Origin: Cherax quadricarinatus
Lineage: Eukaryota; Arthropoda; Malacostraca; Decapoda; Parastacidae
NCBI RefSeq assembly: GCF_038502225.1
Contig: NC_091300.1
Coordinates: 47,566,936 to 47,630,935, forward strand
Reading direction: 5' to 3'
Length of the DNA stretch: 64,000 bases
The notes below the pieces were generated by a model. It saw only the letters and a list, made by a program, of their open reading frames with translations. It did not search any database and was not told where the DNA came from. Of the stretch, positions 11,256 through 21,605 are shown piece by piece. The position numbers were made by a program, and so were the translations under genes. Within the stretch, counting starts at the first letter, position 1; each line of letters opens with the position of its first letter.

Positions 11256-12192
11256 AAACCGTGTTCAGGTGGGCAGCGAGTGGATCATGTGCTTTAAAGA
11301 AATGAATTAGAAAGTAAATGTATAAGGTAATACAAGAAAAATTAAATGAAAAATAAAATGGAATAAAGAGAGAAGGAGTGAGAGAATGGGGAAGGGTGAC
11401 TGAGGCGATCACACTGTCTTAAGACCTAAAGAAGTCCCATGTGAATGTGCTGAACCTCCAGGACTGACCACAGCAAGCAGTACTGACTGGCTGTCGTTCT
11501 TACAAGTGACTGTTCAGGGTGGGGCGATATATGTAAAAACTACGCAGCAGTTGACGTAGTGATCATACAGACCCCTCCTCAACTACCACTCCCGATTTCC
11601 TAGAAGTCCAGGAGCTAAAATTCAAGAAGCCCAGGAGCTTCAGGTCAGTATGCTCGAGAACTCTAGCACACTTAAAACGTCCAGAAAATGTAGAACAACC
11701 ACAGGAGTCACAGTGAAGAAAGACGCCGTCCACTCGGAAGTCATTTTCCCCTTCCCAACCATTAGGTTATTCTGTATTTCTGACATGATTACCAGCTGCC
11801 AGGAAGGACTACCATTTCCTTTCTTCTGTGATTTTGGACTTTGGAGATGGAAACCCTTTATCACCTGGCCTTGGTAGAGTAGACAAATTAGTGGAATCCA
11901 TTTTTAATTACTAGACTGCTGTTTTAATTTGTTTCTTCATTTACCTCAGAATAAGGAAAGAGATTAGGAAAGGTTGGAATTCATCACTTTAAATAACGAC
12001 CTGCAAGCCCCTCAGATCACTTTTCAATCGAAACACTTTCAGGAAATTTTCGAAGGCACAGGTGACTTGTACCGAGTCACAATAAGGAGGCAGTCTGCTA
12101 CCTCTAAGTTTGCTACTGCAGGAAGACTGGGGGAAATGGGAAAGACCTCAAAGTTTTCAGTATTAGAGAACAAACAGGTGTAATATAAAACT
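11256..12192. other. Unassigned sequence
   Basis: No recognisable gene. Overlapping 74-75 codon frames on both strands near 11640-11877 have no family resemblance and are not called. Confidence 0.45.
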
Positions 12193-12273
12193 ATAACAGG
12201 TTGGAAATAAATGGTGTACAACACGTACACAGTGGAAAAATAAGCACAGAAGAAGTATAATGTGATCCTTAAT

Positions 12274-12312
12274 TGACAACGTTCCGCCCACACAGTGGGC
12301 TTTATCAAGTCA
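12274..12312 (-). ncRNA. Hammerhead-like motif, minus-strand arm (core-damaged)
   Basis: Mirror image of the motif at 12329-12367: core TTGATAA, 6-bp stem II, stem I TGAC/GTCA. The GAAA segment reads GGAA, so the conserved A13 is changed and this copy is probably inactive. Confidence 0.6.
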
Positions 12313-12328
12313 CAAACAGATCTGTTTG

Positions 12329-12367
12329 TGACTTGATAAAGCCCACTGTGTGGGCGAAACGTTGTCA
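12329..12367 (+). ncRNA. Hammerhead-like motif with U3-A8 core
   Basis: Stem I TGAC (12329-12332) pairs with GTCA (12364-12367). The core is TTGATAA (12333-12339) and is followed by one extra A. Stem II is a perfect 6-bp GCCCAC/GTGGGC with loop TGT. GAAA is at 12356-12359, then the ACGT minimal stem III and U17. AATAAAG follows at once. Positions 3 and 8 are U and A instead of C and G. Confidence 0.7.
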
Positions 12368-12946
12368 ATAAAGGATCACATTATACTGCTTCTGTGTCGA
12401 TAACAGGTTCGAGACTCATTGCTCAGGATGCATAGTAGCGAAGACTCCCCCTATCTCCTCCAAAAGAAAAAAAATCGCTATGGACCCTGCTCAGATGGAG
12501 ACACAAGAATGAGAGTCACGTCTACTCAAGCGTAGCCTAAAAGATTTATGAAAAGAAAGCAAATGTGACAGATGATGACATAAAATAAATTACCCAACTC
12601 ATCTGCAGCTATTGCAAAACTTTCAGAATCATATACAAGGACCATATCATGGCTTGAATTCACCACTGGACCAACCTCATCAAGAATTATCTAAATATAC
12701 GCCTCTGAGTGCACTACAGAGATACAAAAGCATGTCTGTTAGCGATTTATCACCTCACTTATGGTGTTATCCGTTTCATAGCTTGGGGCACATCAGACAG
12801 CAATTTCCCACTACTACCAGCATTTTCTTTTGTGCAGAGGAACATTATGAATGAGAAACATGAAGGGGACAGGGAGATGTGTACGAATGGTATATAATAC
12901 CGACAAGATGAGATTAAGACACATGTGCAACATCTGGGTATCTTTA

Positions 12947-12985
12947 TTGTAGACGTTTCGCCATCCAGTGGCTTTATCAATACAA
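12947..12985 (-). ncRNA. Hammerhead-like motif with U3-A8 core, minus arm
   Basis: Minus strand: stem I TTGTA/TACAA (5 bp), core TTGATAA, extra A, stem II GCCAC/ATGGC (four pairs), GAAA, ACGT, and C at position 17, so the cleavage triplet is the preferred GUC. Confidence 0.7.
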
Positions 12986-13536
12986 ATTCTAGGACATAAC
13001 TTGAAGACAGTAGAACTATGTACAGAAGATGAGGTAATCAGTCCCTCAACCTAGGAGTAGGTGCGAAGAGCACCATAGTCGTGGAGATTCTGAAGCAGAA
13101 GAAAGGATCCTGGCGCTTATATAGTAACGTCAGGTGTAGCAGACGAGGGCATAATCACTGGTAGGCGGGATTCCCCAGTGGAAGTAGGTCCTTCCCAAAG
13201 AGATGGGTTAGTTGTAGTAGTAGTTGTCGTAGTCGTGAAGGTTATGTTATGGAATCTTAATTCTGAGGACATGTACATAACCTTCACGACTACGACAACT
13301 ACTACTACAACTAACCCATCTCTTTGGGAAGGACCTACTTCCACTGGGGAATCCCGCCCACCAGTGAATATGCCCTCGTCTGCTACACCTGACGTTACTA
13401 TATAAGCGCCAGGCTCCTTTCTTCTGCTTCAGAATCTCCACGACTATGGTGCTCTTTGCACCTACTCCTAGGTTGAGGGACTGATTACCTCATCTTCTGT
13501 ACATAGTTATACTGTCTTCAAGTTATGTCCTAGAAT

Positions 13537-13575
13537 TTGTATTGATAAAGCCTCTGGATGGCGAAACGTCTACAA
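13537..13575 (+). ncRNA. Hammerhead-like motif with U3-A8 core, plus arm
   Basis: Stem I TTGTA (13537-13541) with TACAA (13571-13575), core TTGATAA (13542-13548), GAAA (13563-13566), GUC cleavage triplet ending at 13570. Stem II is weaker here (three pairs plus mismatches) than in the partner arm. AATAAAG follows. Confidence 0.65.
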
Positions 13576-13811
13576 TAAAGATACCCAGATGTTGCACATG
13601 TGTCTTAATCTCATCGGGACAGGGAGATCAAGAAAAGGGAGTAAAAGCAATGAAAAATTTGAAGTTCGGTTGACTAAATAAATAAATAATTGCCACGTCA
13701 CTAGTCGTCTCTATATCCATAGCCAAATGGACCAACAGGGGCAACCTTCATGGGGACTACACCCATACCCTACACGGAGATCAATAAAGCCATAATTTAA
13801 CCAGAATAAAC

Positions 13812-13930
13812 AAAGCAAGGTTTGGTGAGCAAAGACACATGGACAATATTTGGGGATCTTTATTGTGGAGACGTTTCGCCAAGCTGGGACTCCATCAATC
13901 CAGTAAAGAAAATGCTGCAGATGGTATAAA
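13812..13930 (-). mobile_element. Partial PLE-type terminal repeat
   Basis: Minus strand reads a TATA-like 'ttttatacc' patch, a diverged hammerhead-like motif, AATAAAGATCCCC and a tail resembling the other copies ('atgtgtctttg'). No coding part and no obvious target duplication. Confidence 0.55.
13866..13902 (-). ncRNA. Hammerhead-like motif with U3.G8 core
   Basis: Minus strand: stem I TGGA/TCCA (4 bp), core TTGATGG (position 3 U, position 8 G, position 9 changed from A to G), a damaged stem II, GAAA, ACGT and C17. It is the wobble intermediate between the C3-G8 and U3-A8 copies. The A9 change argues that it is inactive. Confidence 0.55.
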
Positions 13931-13956
13931 ACATGAAGAAGCTATTTGGCAAGTGA

Positions 13957-14003
13957 GTTCTAAAACTGGCCTCTCAGGTTTAGGACTCACTTGCCATAGG
14001 TTC
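13957..14003. repeat. Small inverted repeat
   Basis: 'ggcaagtgagttctaaa' and its near-perfect inverse 'tttaggactcacttgcc' with a 13-nt loop. It could fold as a hairpin; function unknown. Confidence 0.6.
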
Positions 14004-15085
14004 AAGCCCCACCCGTTCCATGATTTAGTTGCTGGGTTGTCAGGTACTCAGAGCACTAAAATATAGTCACTAGGGGACTCAGCCTCGGGAAAGAAGTACA
14101 GTTATTAGAAAAACTCGTTAATAAAAAGAACAACATATGTTGGACAACCCTGTTATTCAACTAGTGTATATTTCTTGTCGAACTGCCGGTTCTTTATTTC
14201 TGTGCTTGAAATATATTAGGTTACTTTAGGATGTTATGTTAGACTTAAATGACGCATATTGACCTATTGTTACGTTAGGTTTCGCCAATGTATATTAACC
14301 TATTACGTATTATTATTATTACGTATTGTTACGTATTATTCATCTTTCGTGACAAAATGAAAAAAATTAATGGTTAACGTCTGGCAGCACAACTGATATG
14401 ATAACACCTTAATGAGTGTTTTTCTTCTTCGAAAGGATTAAAAGTCAGAGAATTAATTTGTTGGCAGCTGGTTTAACCAAACATCTAACCTCTTATCAGT
14501 TACACTTGCGTCTTTAATGATACTTGTAACCTGTTCACCACCAGGCAAGGATAATTTTATGCCAAAAAAGGAATTAGTGTAAACTTTCGGTGTTTATACC
14601 CTGAGATATTCACGTCTTGGTGTATATGTATATTTGAGGGTTGTTATACCATAAGAAGAATGGAGGAAACTGAAAGAGGAATAATTGTGGTGGGATAATA
14701 TAGGTAACGTTAAATGGTTAGAACTCGTTGGGTGGATTTTTTTTTTTTTTTTGTCATATTTTTAAAAATGGTAGAATTCGCCCTTATGGCCTGGTCCACC
14801 ACAAAGTGAAATTAGTGAATACCGAGCTAATAATATTTGCCGTAGTGTTTATAATACCTTTGGTCGATGTAATACTATTAATATTCAACCTTTGCATAAA
14901 TTCCGAGGTGCATCAAATTATTTGTTGAATTTTCACTTTTCCTCTCGAAGTTCTTCCACAGCCGATCAAGAGGGAATCCTGGTCGTTTATTCTGGCGAAA
15001 GATGGCTCAGCGGGGATTTAGAAGAGCTCTCGCGCAATTTTACTTCGATTTTCTTTTACCAAAGGCAGTTGAATTTCGGGTATTA
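14004..15085. other. Unassigned sequence
   Basis: AT-rich, with a poly-T tract at 14739-14752. No gene recognised; the 66-110 codon frames between 14728 and 15334 resemble nothing I know. Confidence 0.45.
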
Positions 15086-15200
15086 TACCTTGGCAGCTCA
15101 GTTTCAGGCAGCGGGAGAAGCGGAAAACTATTGGATATTATAGTTTGGCAGCTCAGTTTCAGGTCGTGGGAGAGGTGGAAAAAATGTTGGATATTGTGGC
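15086..15200. repeat. Two-copy tandem duplication, about 57-bp unit
   Basis: 'ttggcagctcagtttcagg' begins each unit, at about 15090 and 15147, followed by matching 'gggaga.g.ggaaaa...tattggatatt' segments with several substitutions. Confidence 0.75.
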
Positions 15201-15417
15201 ACGCCAAAAAAAATCATCAAATTTGTTTTATAATTTCTGACTATATTGCAACCGCTGCTCTGGAAAATCAAACAGATATGACTGCAAAACTTTATGGCAG
15301 ACTGAAACAGAATTGGTCTGAAAACAAGAGATAAATTTTTGATCAGAGATCAAAGTTATTGGTTATAAATAAACCGTTGATTGGCAGTCATTGACTTCAG
15401 AAACTAATACCTACTTT

Positions 15418-15610
<193 letters not shown>

Positions 15611-15712
15611 ACAGACGGAGACAGAGGACAGACAAGGAGGAGACCTTGTCGTATACTTTTCTAAGGTGTATATGCCCAGCTTATTGATGTTGTCATCCCT
15701 AATCACCTGGAA

Positions 15713-15907
15713 ATGTTCGTCAAGCCTTCAGTAAACACTATTACCTCTGTAGTAATGTCTGTAATGTACAGACCTCAGTGGCAACAAACAGACCCCATCA
15801 ACTTCCTGATGAAAAACGTGTACTTTCTGCTTCAATATATAATTGTTGGTGACCTGTTACAAATAACGCGATATCTAATAAGCATAGAGATCTCCAGTGA
15901 ATACTAG
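15713..15907 (+). pseudogene. LINE endonuclease fragment, first half
   Basis: Encodes the middle of the endonuclease: 'MYRPQWQQTDPINFLMKN' and 'IIVGDLLQITRY', the latter standing where GDLN/GDFN is expected with the Asn replaced. The frame ends about 100 bp before the LTR insertion. Its second half is at 17200-17397. Confidence 0.65.
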
Positions 15908-16007
15908 GAAGGACTGCCCTTCTAGCATCCAGAATGTTACTGGGTTTTTGTAACAAGTTGTCAGTATCCTGGTCCAATTATCCATTAGAATTTAATGAGA
16001 TTCAATA

Positions 16008-17146
16008 GTGTTTCAGGATTACAACTGGTAGGCTACTAACTAAAGAAATTAAAATTTAATAAGTTTATTAATAACAATTAAGTTGTCTAGGCGTATATTA
16101 TCAAAGTAAATTAATCAAAATAATCAAAATAATCACTTCTCTCGTGTACAGTAGTGTTGTGCTTATTTAAGGCACATATCACATCTTTATGTTTTTTTAA
16201 GTACCGTCTGGTACATTGGTAACATTTAATAACATAATACAAATATATACAAGTTTGTGTGTATGTGTGTAAGTGCTCTAAGTAGTTCACTATGTCTCAA
16301 GACTCGACTAGACTTAACCAGTGACTGACTAAAAGTCCTCACATAAACTAATTTCTATGACCAACCTGACAATTAGAACAGCTTGCTTGAACAATAAAAC
16401 GACTGATATGCCGAACAGCAATATAACAAGCAACAGGGACACATAATCAGGATCAAGGAGATAATATAACGACACTAAGTAGGGACCATCTGCAGATCCT
16501 CCACAAAAGTCACAAAACTCCCATACTACTGAATCTAAGTTCAGCATTAGAAAATCCCCGACTGTGACAGTACACAGATACCAATACAAATTAGGTCAGA
16601 AGCTACAGCTCAGGACCTGAGTTTCTCAGAGTGTCTATGCGACACACAACCTCAGTACAACGTCGAAAATCACTAAGTCTAGACCATGTTGTGTGAACAG
16701 AGTTACACAGAACCAACAACAAGAAAGCGACAGAGACGATCTTCCAACAAGGGCCCGCAATGGAGAGCTAGAGAGGCCGTGTTGTTGGAAGGCCCGTCAA
16801 ATAGACAAGAGCTAGCACAGGCCAGCTAGACCCTCTCTCCAGGTGAGGTGTGATCACCCCACCCTGATCACGTGACACTCCGTGGACTGCTGCTGCCCAG
16901 CAACACAGAGAAGCCGGCAGGGAAACAAGCGGAGAGATAGTTAGACAATGCTGTCAGCTACTTAACACTCGAACTATGACACTGAATAATATATAAATGT
17001 TACATCCTACCTAATGATATAACTAAGTCAAATAATAATGTAAAGCAATATATTTACGATTTAGCTAATATCGCAAATATAAGCAATATAAAATTATATG
17101 AACAGGTAATATACATTATATACATTGTGACCCATTCAGGGGTCAC
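16008..17146 (-). mobile_element. Putative solo LTR, about 1.14 kb
   Basis: The segment interrupts the LINE endonuclease and is flanked by AATA (16004-16007 and 17147-17150), a possible 4-bp target duplication. On the minus strand it begins GTGACCCC and ends GAAACAC, so its ends are inverse of each other over three bases. A/T-rich terminal thirds surround a GC-richer middle, and an AATAAA stands about 55 bp before the minus-strand 3' end. There are no internal retroviral genes. The 86-codon hydrophobic frame at 16329-16589 is probably chance. The LTR assignment is an inference from structure. Confidence 0.5.
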
Positions 17147-17199
17147 AATATGACCTCAACCAACTTCTTATATAGAGCGAGTCTGATGAACTTCTTGCA

Positions 17200-17397
17200 G
17201 TGGTTAACATAAGAAACTTTGTTGACTTCTCTACTCACATCTCTGGCTCCTCCGTCGATCAAGTAGTGAGTGATCTATCTGAAGGTATAGTCACTTGCCA
17301 ACCCCTTGGTTATGTTGGATCATCTGACCACAAGGCTGTCTTTATGTCACTGAAGATTTCAACAGAACGAGGTGAAGAATCGACACGTACAACTTAG
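17200..17397 (+). pseudogene. LINE endonuclease fragment, C-terminal half
   Basis: 'FVDFSTHISGSSVDQVVSDL' followed by 'GSSDHKAVFMSLK', the conserved end of the endonuclease including the catalytic His of the SDH motif. It joins logically to 15713-15907 once the LTR is removed. Confidence 0.7.
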
Positions 17398-18159
17398 TAG
17401 TGGGAAGAGGAAACTGGCCAGACCTTTGCCCTGAGCTCGCCACCTCCTATTGGATTGCACTTCTCCGAGATAATATCGACAACAAAGTGAATGCCTTCAC
17501 CGAACGCATTCTTAATCTCCAACAAAAACACATTCCTCACCGGCAGTATGTCACAAACCCTTCAGATTAGCTTTGGTTCGGCTTTCGTTGCCGAGAGGCT
17601 GCTACTGCTAAGTACAAGGCTTGGAGGAGGTATAAAGGCATACGACTATTTATAAAAGAAACCTGCACAGGCAAGCCTGTTGGCAAATGGAAGAAGTCCA
17701 AAAGTGGGTCATCTCCAACTGAGAGACTGACACAAAAAGAAAACTGGAGTTAGGTTGAATGGGCTCCAAAACTTGGTAGTCTTGGGGCAAGGACCGACAA
17801 GGTTATTCACCCGACGAGCTTATTCCACCTCTAAATCGACAGGATGGGATCCTCTCTATTAGCAGTCAGGAGAAAGCTGACTTCTTTGCTGCCAAGATAC
17901 AAATTCCTGACCAAGGAAAAGCTGTGGGCCCAGAGAAGCTGAGCCCAAGACTGCTGAGTAGATGTGCAGACCAGCTAGCAGCACCTCTAACTCGCATCTA
18001 TCAGCACTGCCTAGCACAGTATAAATGGCCTTCTCTGTAGAAAGAGGCAAATGTGGTCCCTGTTCACATAAAGAAGAGCAGAGCGGAAATCAGTAACAAC
18101 AGACCAGTGTCACTCCTGTCAATCACTGGTAACATTCTTGAGAAAAAATCTCACAGCAG

Positions 18160-18815
18160 GTGGCAGAGTTTTTTGACTACCACTCATTTCTTTGCTTCAG
18201 AAAAGGTTACTCTACTGCTGATCTGTTGTTAAATCTCTCCACTAAATGGTACCAGACACTGGATAAATCCAAAGTCAGCTGTGTAGTAGCACTGGGCATT
18301 GCTGGTGCATTTGACCGAGAGTGGCACCAAGAACTCTTGGCAAAACTACAAGCACTGGGAACTGCGGCCTCTACACTATGCAAGTCAGTAAGATAACCTA
18401 TTGGTACAAGTGTTCCACAGAGAAGTGTGCTTGAGCCATTGTTATGAAATGTGTATTTCAATGACCTCATCTCTTCTCAGAATTCCATGCATATGCAGAC
18501 GACTGTACTCAGACATTTACTTATCCAAGAGAGGAAATGCCAGTTACTCTGTTACATCAATCACCATCTTTCAGCTGTATCAGCCTGGTGAAAAAGATGG
18601 CAGATATCCTTTGGGTGAAATTTGACTCCAAACTGATCATGAAGAACCACGTTGTAAATCTTGTAAACAAGGCGGCCAGGAAGCTTACAGGATTTCGATG
18701 TATCTCGCATCTGTTCGACAGTAAAGATTTCAAGATTCTGTACGAGACACAAGTACCCTCACACTTTCTCGGATTGCCTGCCCTCTGTCTCACCTGCGAC
18801 TTCTTGATAGAATAG
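18160..18815 (+). pseudogene. LINE reverse transcriptase fragment
   Basis: RT core spread over three frames. 18160-18396 gives 'FLCFRKGYSTADLLLNLS' and 'VALGIAGAFDREWH', where the first catalytic Asp (ALD) reads ALG. Around 18480 'HAYADDCT' retains both Asp of the catalytic pair. 18591-18815 gives the thumb region ('VKFDSKLIMKNHV', 'KLTGFRCISHLF'). Stops are frequent; the element is long dead. Confidence 0.7.
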
Positions 18816-19160
18816 AGAACAGAGCAAGACGACTCTTCTCTCCCCTGGACCGAGTCTGGATGGATCGTTAATTTCAGTAGAGCCTTCAACACCGGAAGGA
18901 TGTATGTGGCCTTACTATTCTCCGAGGACTGCGAGAAGTGAGCTTATGCACAACGAGACGGGCTACAAGCAGCAACTACACTTTGACTGTATCCTTCTCC
19001 AGGACAACGCTTTATCTGATCCTTTATTCCAAAGATGATTCGAATCTGGAACATGTTCGTGCAGTATAATGATAATGAAATAAAGTCAGCTGATCACATG
19101 AAATTGCTGGCCCACAGATGGCTCCAACTTCATCCTGTTCCATACTTTTGTGCTTCATAA

Positions 19161-19989
19161 CAATAAATAGGCTTACGAATGAGCTGATGTAGGTAACCGC
19201 TCTTAACTTGCAAATAAAGTGGGATATCTTTAACCTAACATTGTAAAACTCTGTGTAAAAAAAAGTGCAAAGACAGAAAGGAGACGTTGCACATTCACCT
19301 GGGACAAAAATATTTCTAAAAAATGTTATATGTAATAATGAGCAATTCCCTTAAACTTTTGATGAACGAGGATCAACTGAAAAGTCAGTGTTGCCATTAA
19401 CAGCTTCTCCAGCAGCTTACAATATATCAAACACCGTCACTTAGTTATCATTATTTTATTATTAATTCTGCAGCTAATAAACAACAACACAGTAACATCA
19501 ACCTGACATCTTCGTTCCCTGCACAGAAAATCTAAATTTATTATTAATACTTATACTGACAATAATAGCAATGTTTATAATAATAAACTAATAATAACAT
19601 AGATGTGGCTTGGCATATTTTCATGCACTCTCCGGTATTTTCATGCATTTTCCTATGTTCCCATTATGCCACACCTTTTCTTTCTCATGGTGTAACAGCC
19701 CATTATGTGAGTAGCAAGGTTACGATGGGCTACACATGTTTTGTTGGTCTTAGCCCTCCTGCAGAAATATTTGTTCCGAGTGTCTGAAGGTCTCTGCTGG
19801 TCTCCCCGTGATTCAGTTTATCACAGCCACCACACGATATACTGCTCTCCCCTGCTGTGTAAATACTTGGTTTAAAAGACACGTGAGCATACACTAGGTC
19901 GTAGTCATTATTCAGGAAAGTGAGGCCTGAGAGACGGGTAGTGACTTGACGAAAGTGTGTGTGTGAGGTTTTAAGATTGTGTCAGGTGG
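19161..19989. other. Unassigned sequence
   Basis: AT-rich with 'aataataa' runs; no feature recognised. The right end (about 19880-19989) may be 3' untranslated sequence of the PLE fragment that follows. Confidence 0.4.
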
Positions 19990-20580
19990 CGCATAAGGTC
20001 ACATTATTCCAGTGTTTTTGAAATTTTGTAGCTTCCAGTATTTTGTTCCAATGTGTCTGTGACGGCGATCAGTAAGGCTTCCAGGTACCTCCAACACTAA
20101 AGCTGAATTCAGTGAAGATGAATTGACCTACGTTAAAATTAAGCGAATGCCCCGTTGAGTTTCTGTAGAGTGCACTTGCGTTCTTTAATTCGTCCCTCTT
20201 CCAGGCACTCTGATGTTCACTCAGAAGGACAGATAGATCTCTACCTGTTTCCTTATATATTTCTTGGAACAGTTTCCATAAAGGATGGCATAGACGCCTG
20301 CCGTGGTACCAAAAGGTGCGGGACTCCGCTGCGTTTTGAGATCTTTGACGGGTGATGTATTCATGGTGGATACACTGATGCTGAATTTGGCAAGTACCTG
20401 GCAGGCTTTCCTGACAACATCTCGACGTGGGAGCACTGAAAGCTACTTACAGGCATGCTTCGTCGAGGATTAGTTGGAGCAGCTTGCTCTCCCGGATGAA
20501 GGCAGAGAAAAATAGAAGAAGTGTGAAGGCCTGTGTTATGTATGCTCAATGCTCTTCTAGGAAGCAAGGGTTGGAGATGC
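19990..20580 (-). pseudogene. PLE fragment: GIY-YIG endonuclease and C-terminus
   Basis: Minus strand. 'GVYAILYGNCSKKYIRKQ' (about 20240-20300) is the GIY-YIG signature of the Penelope endonuclease, with GIY read as GVY and YIG as YIR. Further down, after a frameshift, come 'EHQSAWKRDELKNASAL', 'HSLNFNVGQF' and, in another frame, 'LEALLIAVTDTLEQNTGSYK', which aligns with 'LESALIAVSNTIKQNNGSFT' in the PLE at 58.6 kb. The RT domain is missing. A (CT)n tract borders its 5' side. In Penelope elements this domain nicks DNA for target-primed reverse transcription (family knowledge). Confidence 0.7.
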
Positions 20581-20611
20581 GAATAGCTTTCAAGAAGAAA
20601 CCAATAAGGAC

Positions 20612-20612
<1 letters not shown>

Positions 20613-20688
<76 letters not shown>
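20613..20688. repeat. (CT)n microsatellite
   Basis: Pure CT tract next to the PLE fragment. Confidence 0.95.
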
Positions 20689-20689
<1 letters not shown>

Positions 20690-21430
20690 GAGTGACATGG
20701 TATGACTAGAAGTGTATATGATCATCATTGTTGGTTGACATTCTATACACTTTGAAGACAAGGTCGTTGTTGTCTGGGAGAGATGCACAGGAAGACCTCA
20801 AGAAAAAGAAGTATGCCTTCTTTTTTTGAGTTCCAGAATAAACTTTATAGATAGCTCGTCATCGTTAATTTTGTTGGGAGGAGACTGCATAATAAAACGC
20901 ATGGGATAGAATACCAAGATCTTGTCAACATATCATAACCATGTAACGGAGTTGGGAATGAGCATGCTAAATTTTTCGGTTTCCATATTCTCTATGAGGA
21001 TGTTTGAGCGCACAGCACAAAGAGGGACTGCTAATTGTTCGCCGGGTCACCATCTGGAGAAGACCCGGGCCCGAAGTACCGGCGAATCAACAAGAAGAAG
21101 AGTTGTCATCCTAAAACTCTGTAACAGATATCCTGAATCATGAAGAAATTAAAACTGACACAGAAGTACACTATATCAGTGGTTACAAAATTTGGTTACA
21201 AATTTTTTTTTGCCTCCCTCTTGGTTCCCAGGCCAAATCACAAGTGCCCCCCCCCCCACATACATACCAACACACCTCTGTTTTGGTATTAGGTTTACTG
21301 CAAATTCAAAACAATAACTAATCTAAGACAATAAAGAAGCATGTATTTATTCAACAAATAAAAATTAATATAGTAAACAAATTTATTTAATATGAAAAAA
21401 GTAAATTTATATCTCATCTGTATCTACATT
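20689..21430. other. Unassigned sequence
   Basis: Nothing recognised apart from an oligo-C run at 21248-21258. Confidence 0.45.
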
Positions 21431-21605
21431 GTCTTTACAATTTTAATGAGATGGGTGTGCCTGGTGCAGGAGCGCTAAACCCGTAGGATTATACAGCGCA
21501 TGTGGGGGGATGGAAGGTATTCAGGTTAAATTCAGGGAACCGGAGCACAGATCCAATTCCCTAGATCAAGAGCCCCTCACCAACGTCAAGGAACCTCCCT
21601 TGAGG
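21431..21605. repeat. Dispersed repeat (copy 1)
   Basis: Shares an ordered series of words with 46600-46750: 'gatcaagagcccctcacca' versus 'gatcatgagcccattacca', then 'aaggaacctcccttgaggg' versus 'aaggcagcccttccttgaag'. I remember similar sequence as a common decapod repeat. Its class is unknown. Confidence 0.5.

Larger units (their letters stand above)
12203..12399. mobile_element. Fold-back PLE-derived element with 10-bp target duplication
   Basis: A 197-bp palindrome centred between 12320 and 12321 with arms of about 77 nt and no spacer. It is flanked by the direct repeat ATAACAGGTT at 12193-12202 and 12400-12409, which I read as the target-site duplication. Each arm contains one hammerhead-like motif followed by AATAAA or a variant of it. 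There is no coding sequence. The left end carries an extra 40 bp of tail that the right end lacks. Confidence 0.75.
12879..13615. mobile_element. Fold-back PLE-derived element, 737 bp, 13-bp target duplication
   Basis: Inverted arms of about 340 nt (roughly 12898-13238 and 13274-13615) separated by a short loop. The direct repeat GGGACAGGGAGAT flanks it at 12866-12878 and 13616-13628. Each arm reads outward through a TATA-like 'ctatataag', a CT-rich block, a hammerhead-like motif, AATAAAGATACCC and the tail 'gttgcacatgtgtctta'. Inner arms contain (TAG)n/(CTA)n triplets. No protein is encoded; the mirror-image frames at 13117-13405 are a by-product of the palindrome. Confidence 0.8.
15657..19160 (+). 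mobile_element. Decayed CR1/jockey-type LINE interrupted by an LTR
   Basis: Plus-strand LINE remnant. The endonuclease begins near 15670 ('MYRPQWQQTDPINFL', 'IIVGDL'), is interrupted at 16007 by the 1.14-kb LTR-like insertion, and resumes at about 17190 ('FVDFSTHISGSSVDQVVSDL', then 'GSSDHKAVF' with the catalytic His). RT blocks follow: 'SNNRPVSLLSI', 'FLCFRKGYSTADLLLNLS', 'VALGIAGAFDREWHQELL' and, in another frame, 'HAYADDCT'. The C-terminal domain is at 18600-18815 ('AARKLTGFRC'). Many stops and frameshifts are present. The region 5' of the endonuclease appears truncated at the (GA)n border. Confidence 0.75.

Noticed and set aside
9618..11412. His/Ser/Pro-rich frame of 481 codons on the minus strand
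   Set aside because: It reads the TGG-rich minisatellite in the CCA/CAC direction. Overlapping phases are also open.
13117..13405. Two nearly identical 75-codon frames on opposite strands
   Set aside because: They are mirror images produced by the fold-back element, not a duplicated gene.
16329..16589. Possible small membrane protein (86 codons, hydrophobic)
   Set aside because: Lies inside the LTR-like insertion with no Met context or family; A/T-rich DNA often gives such frames by chance.
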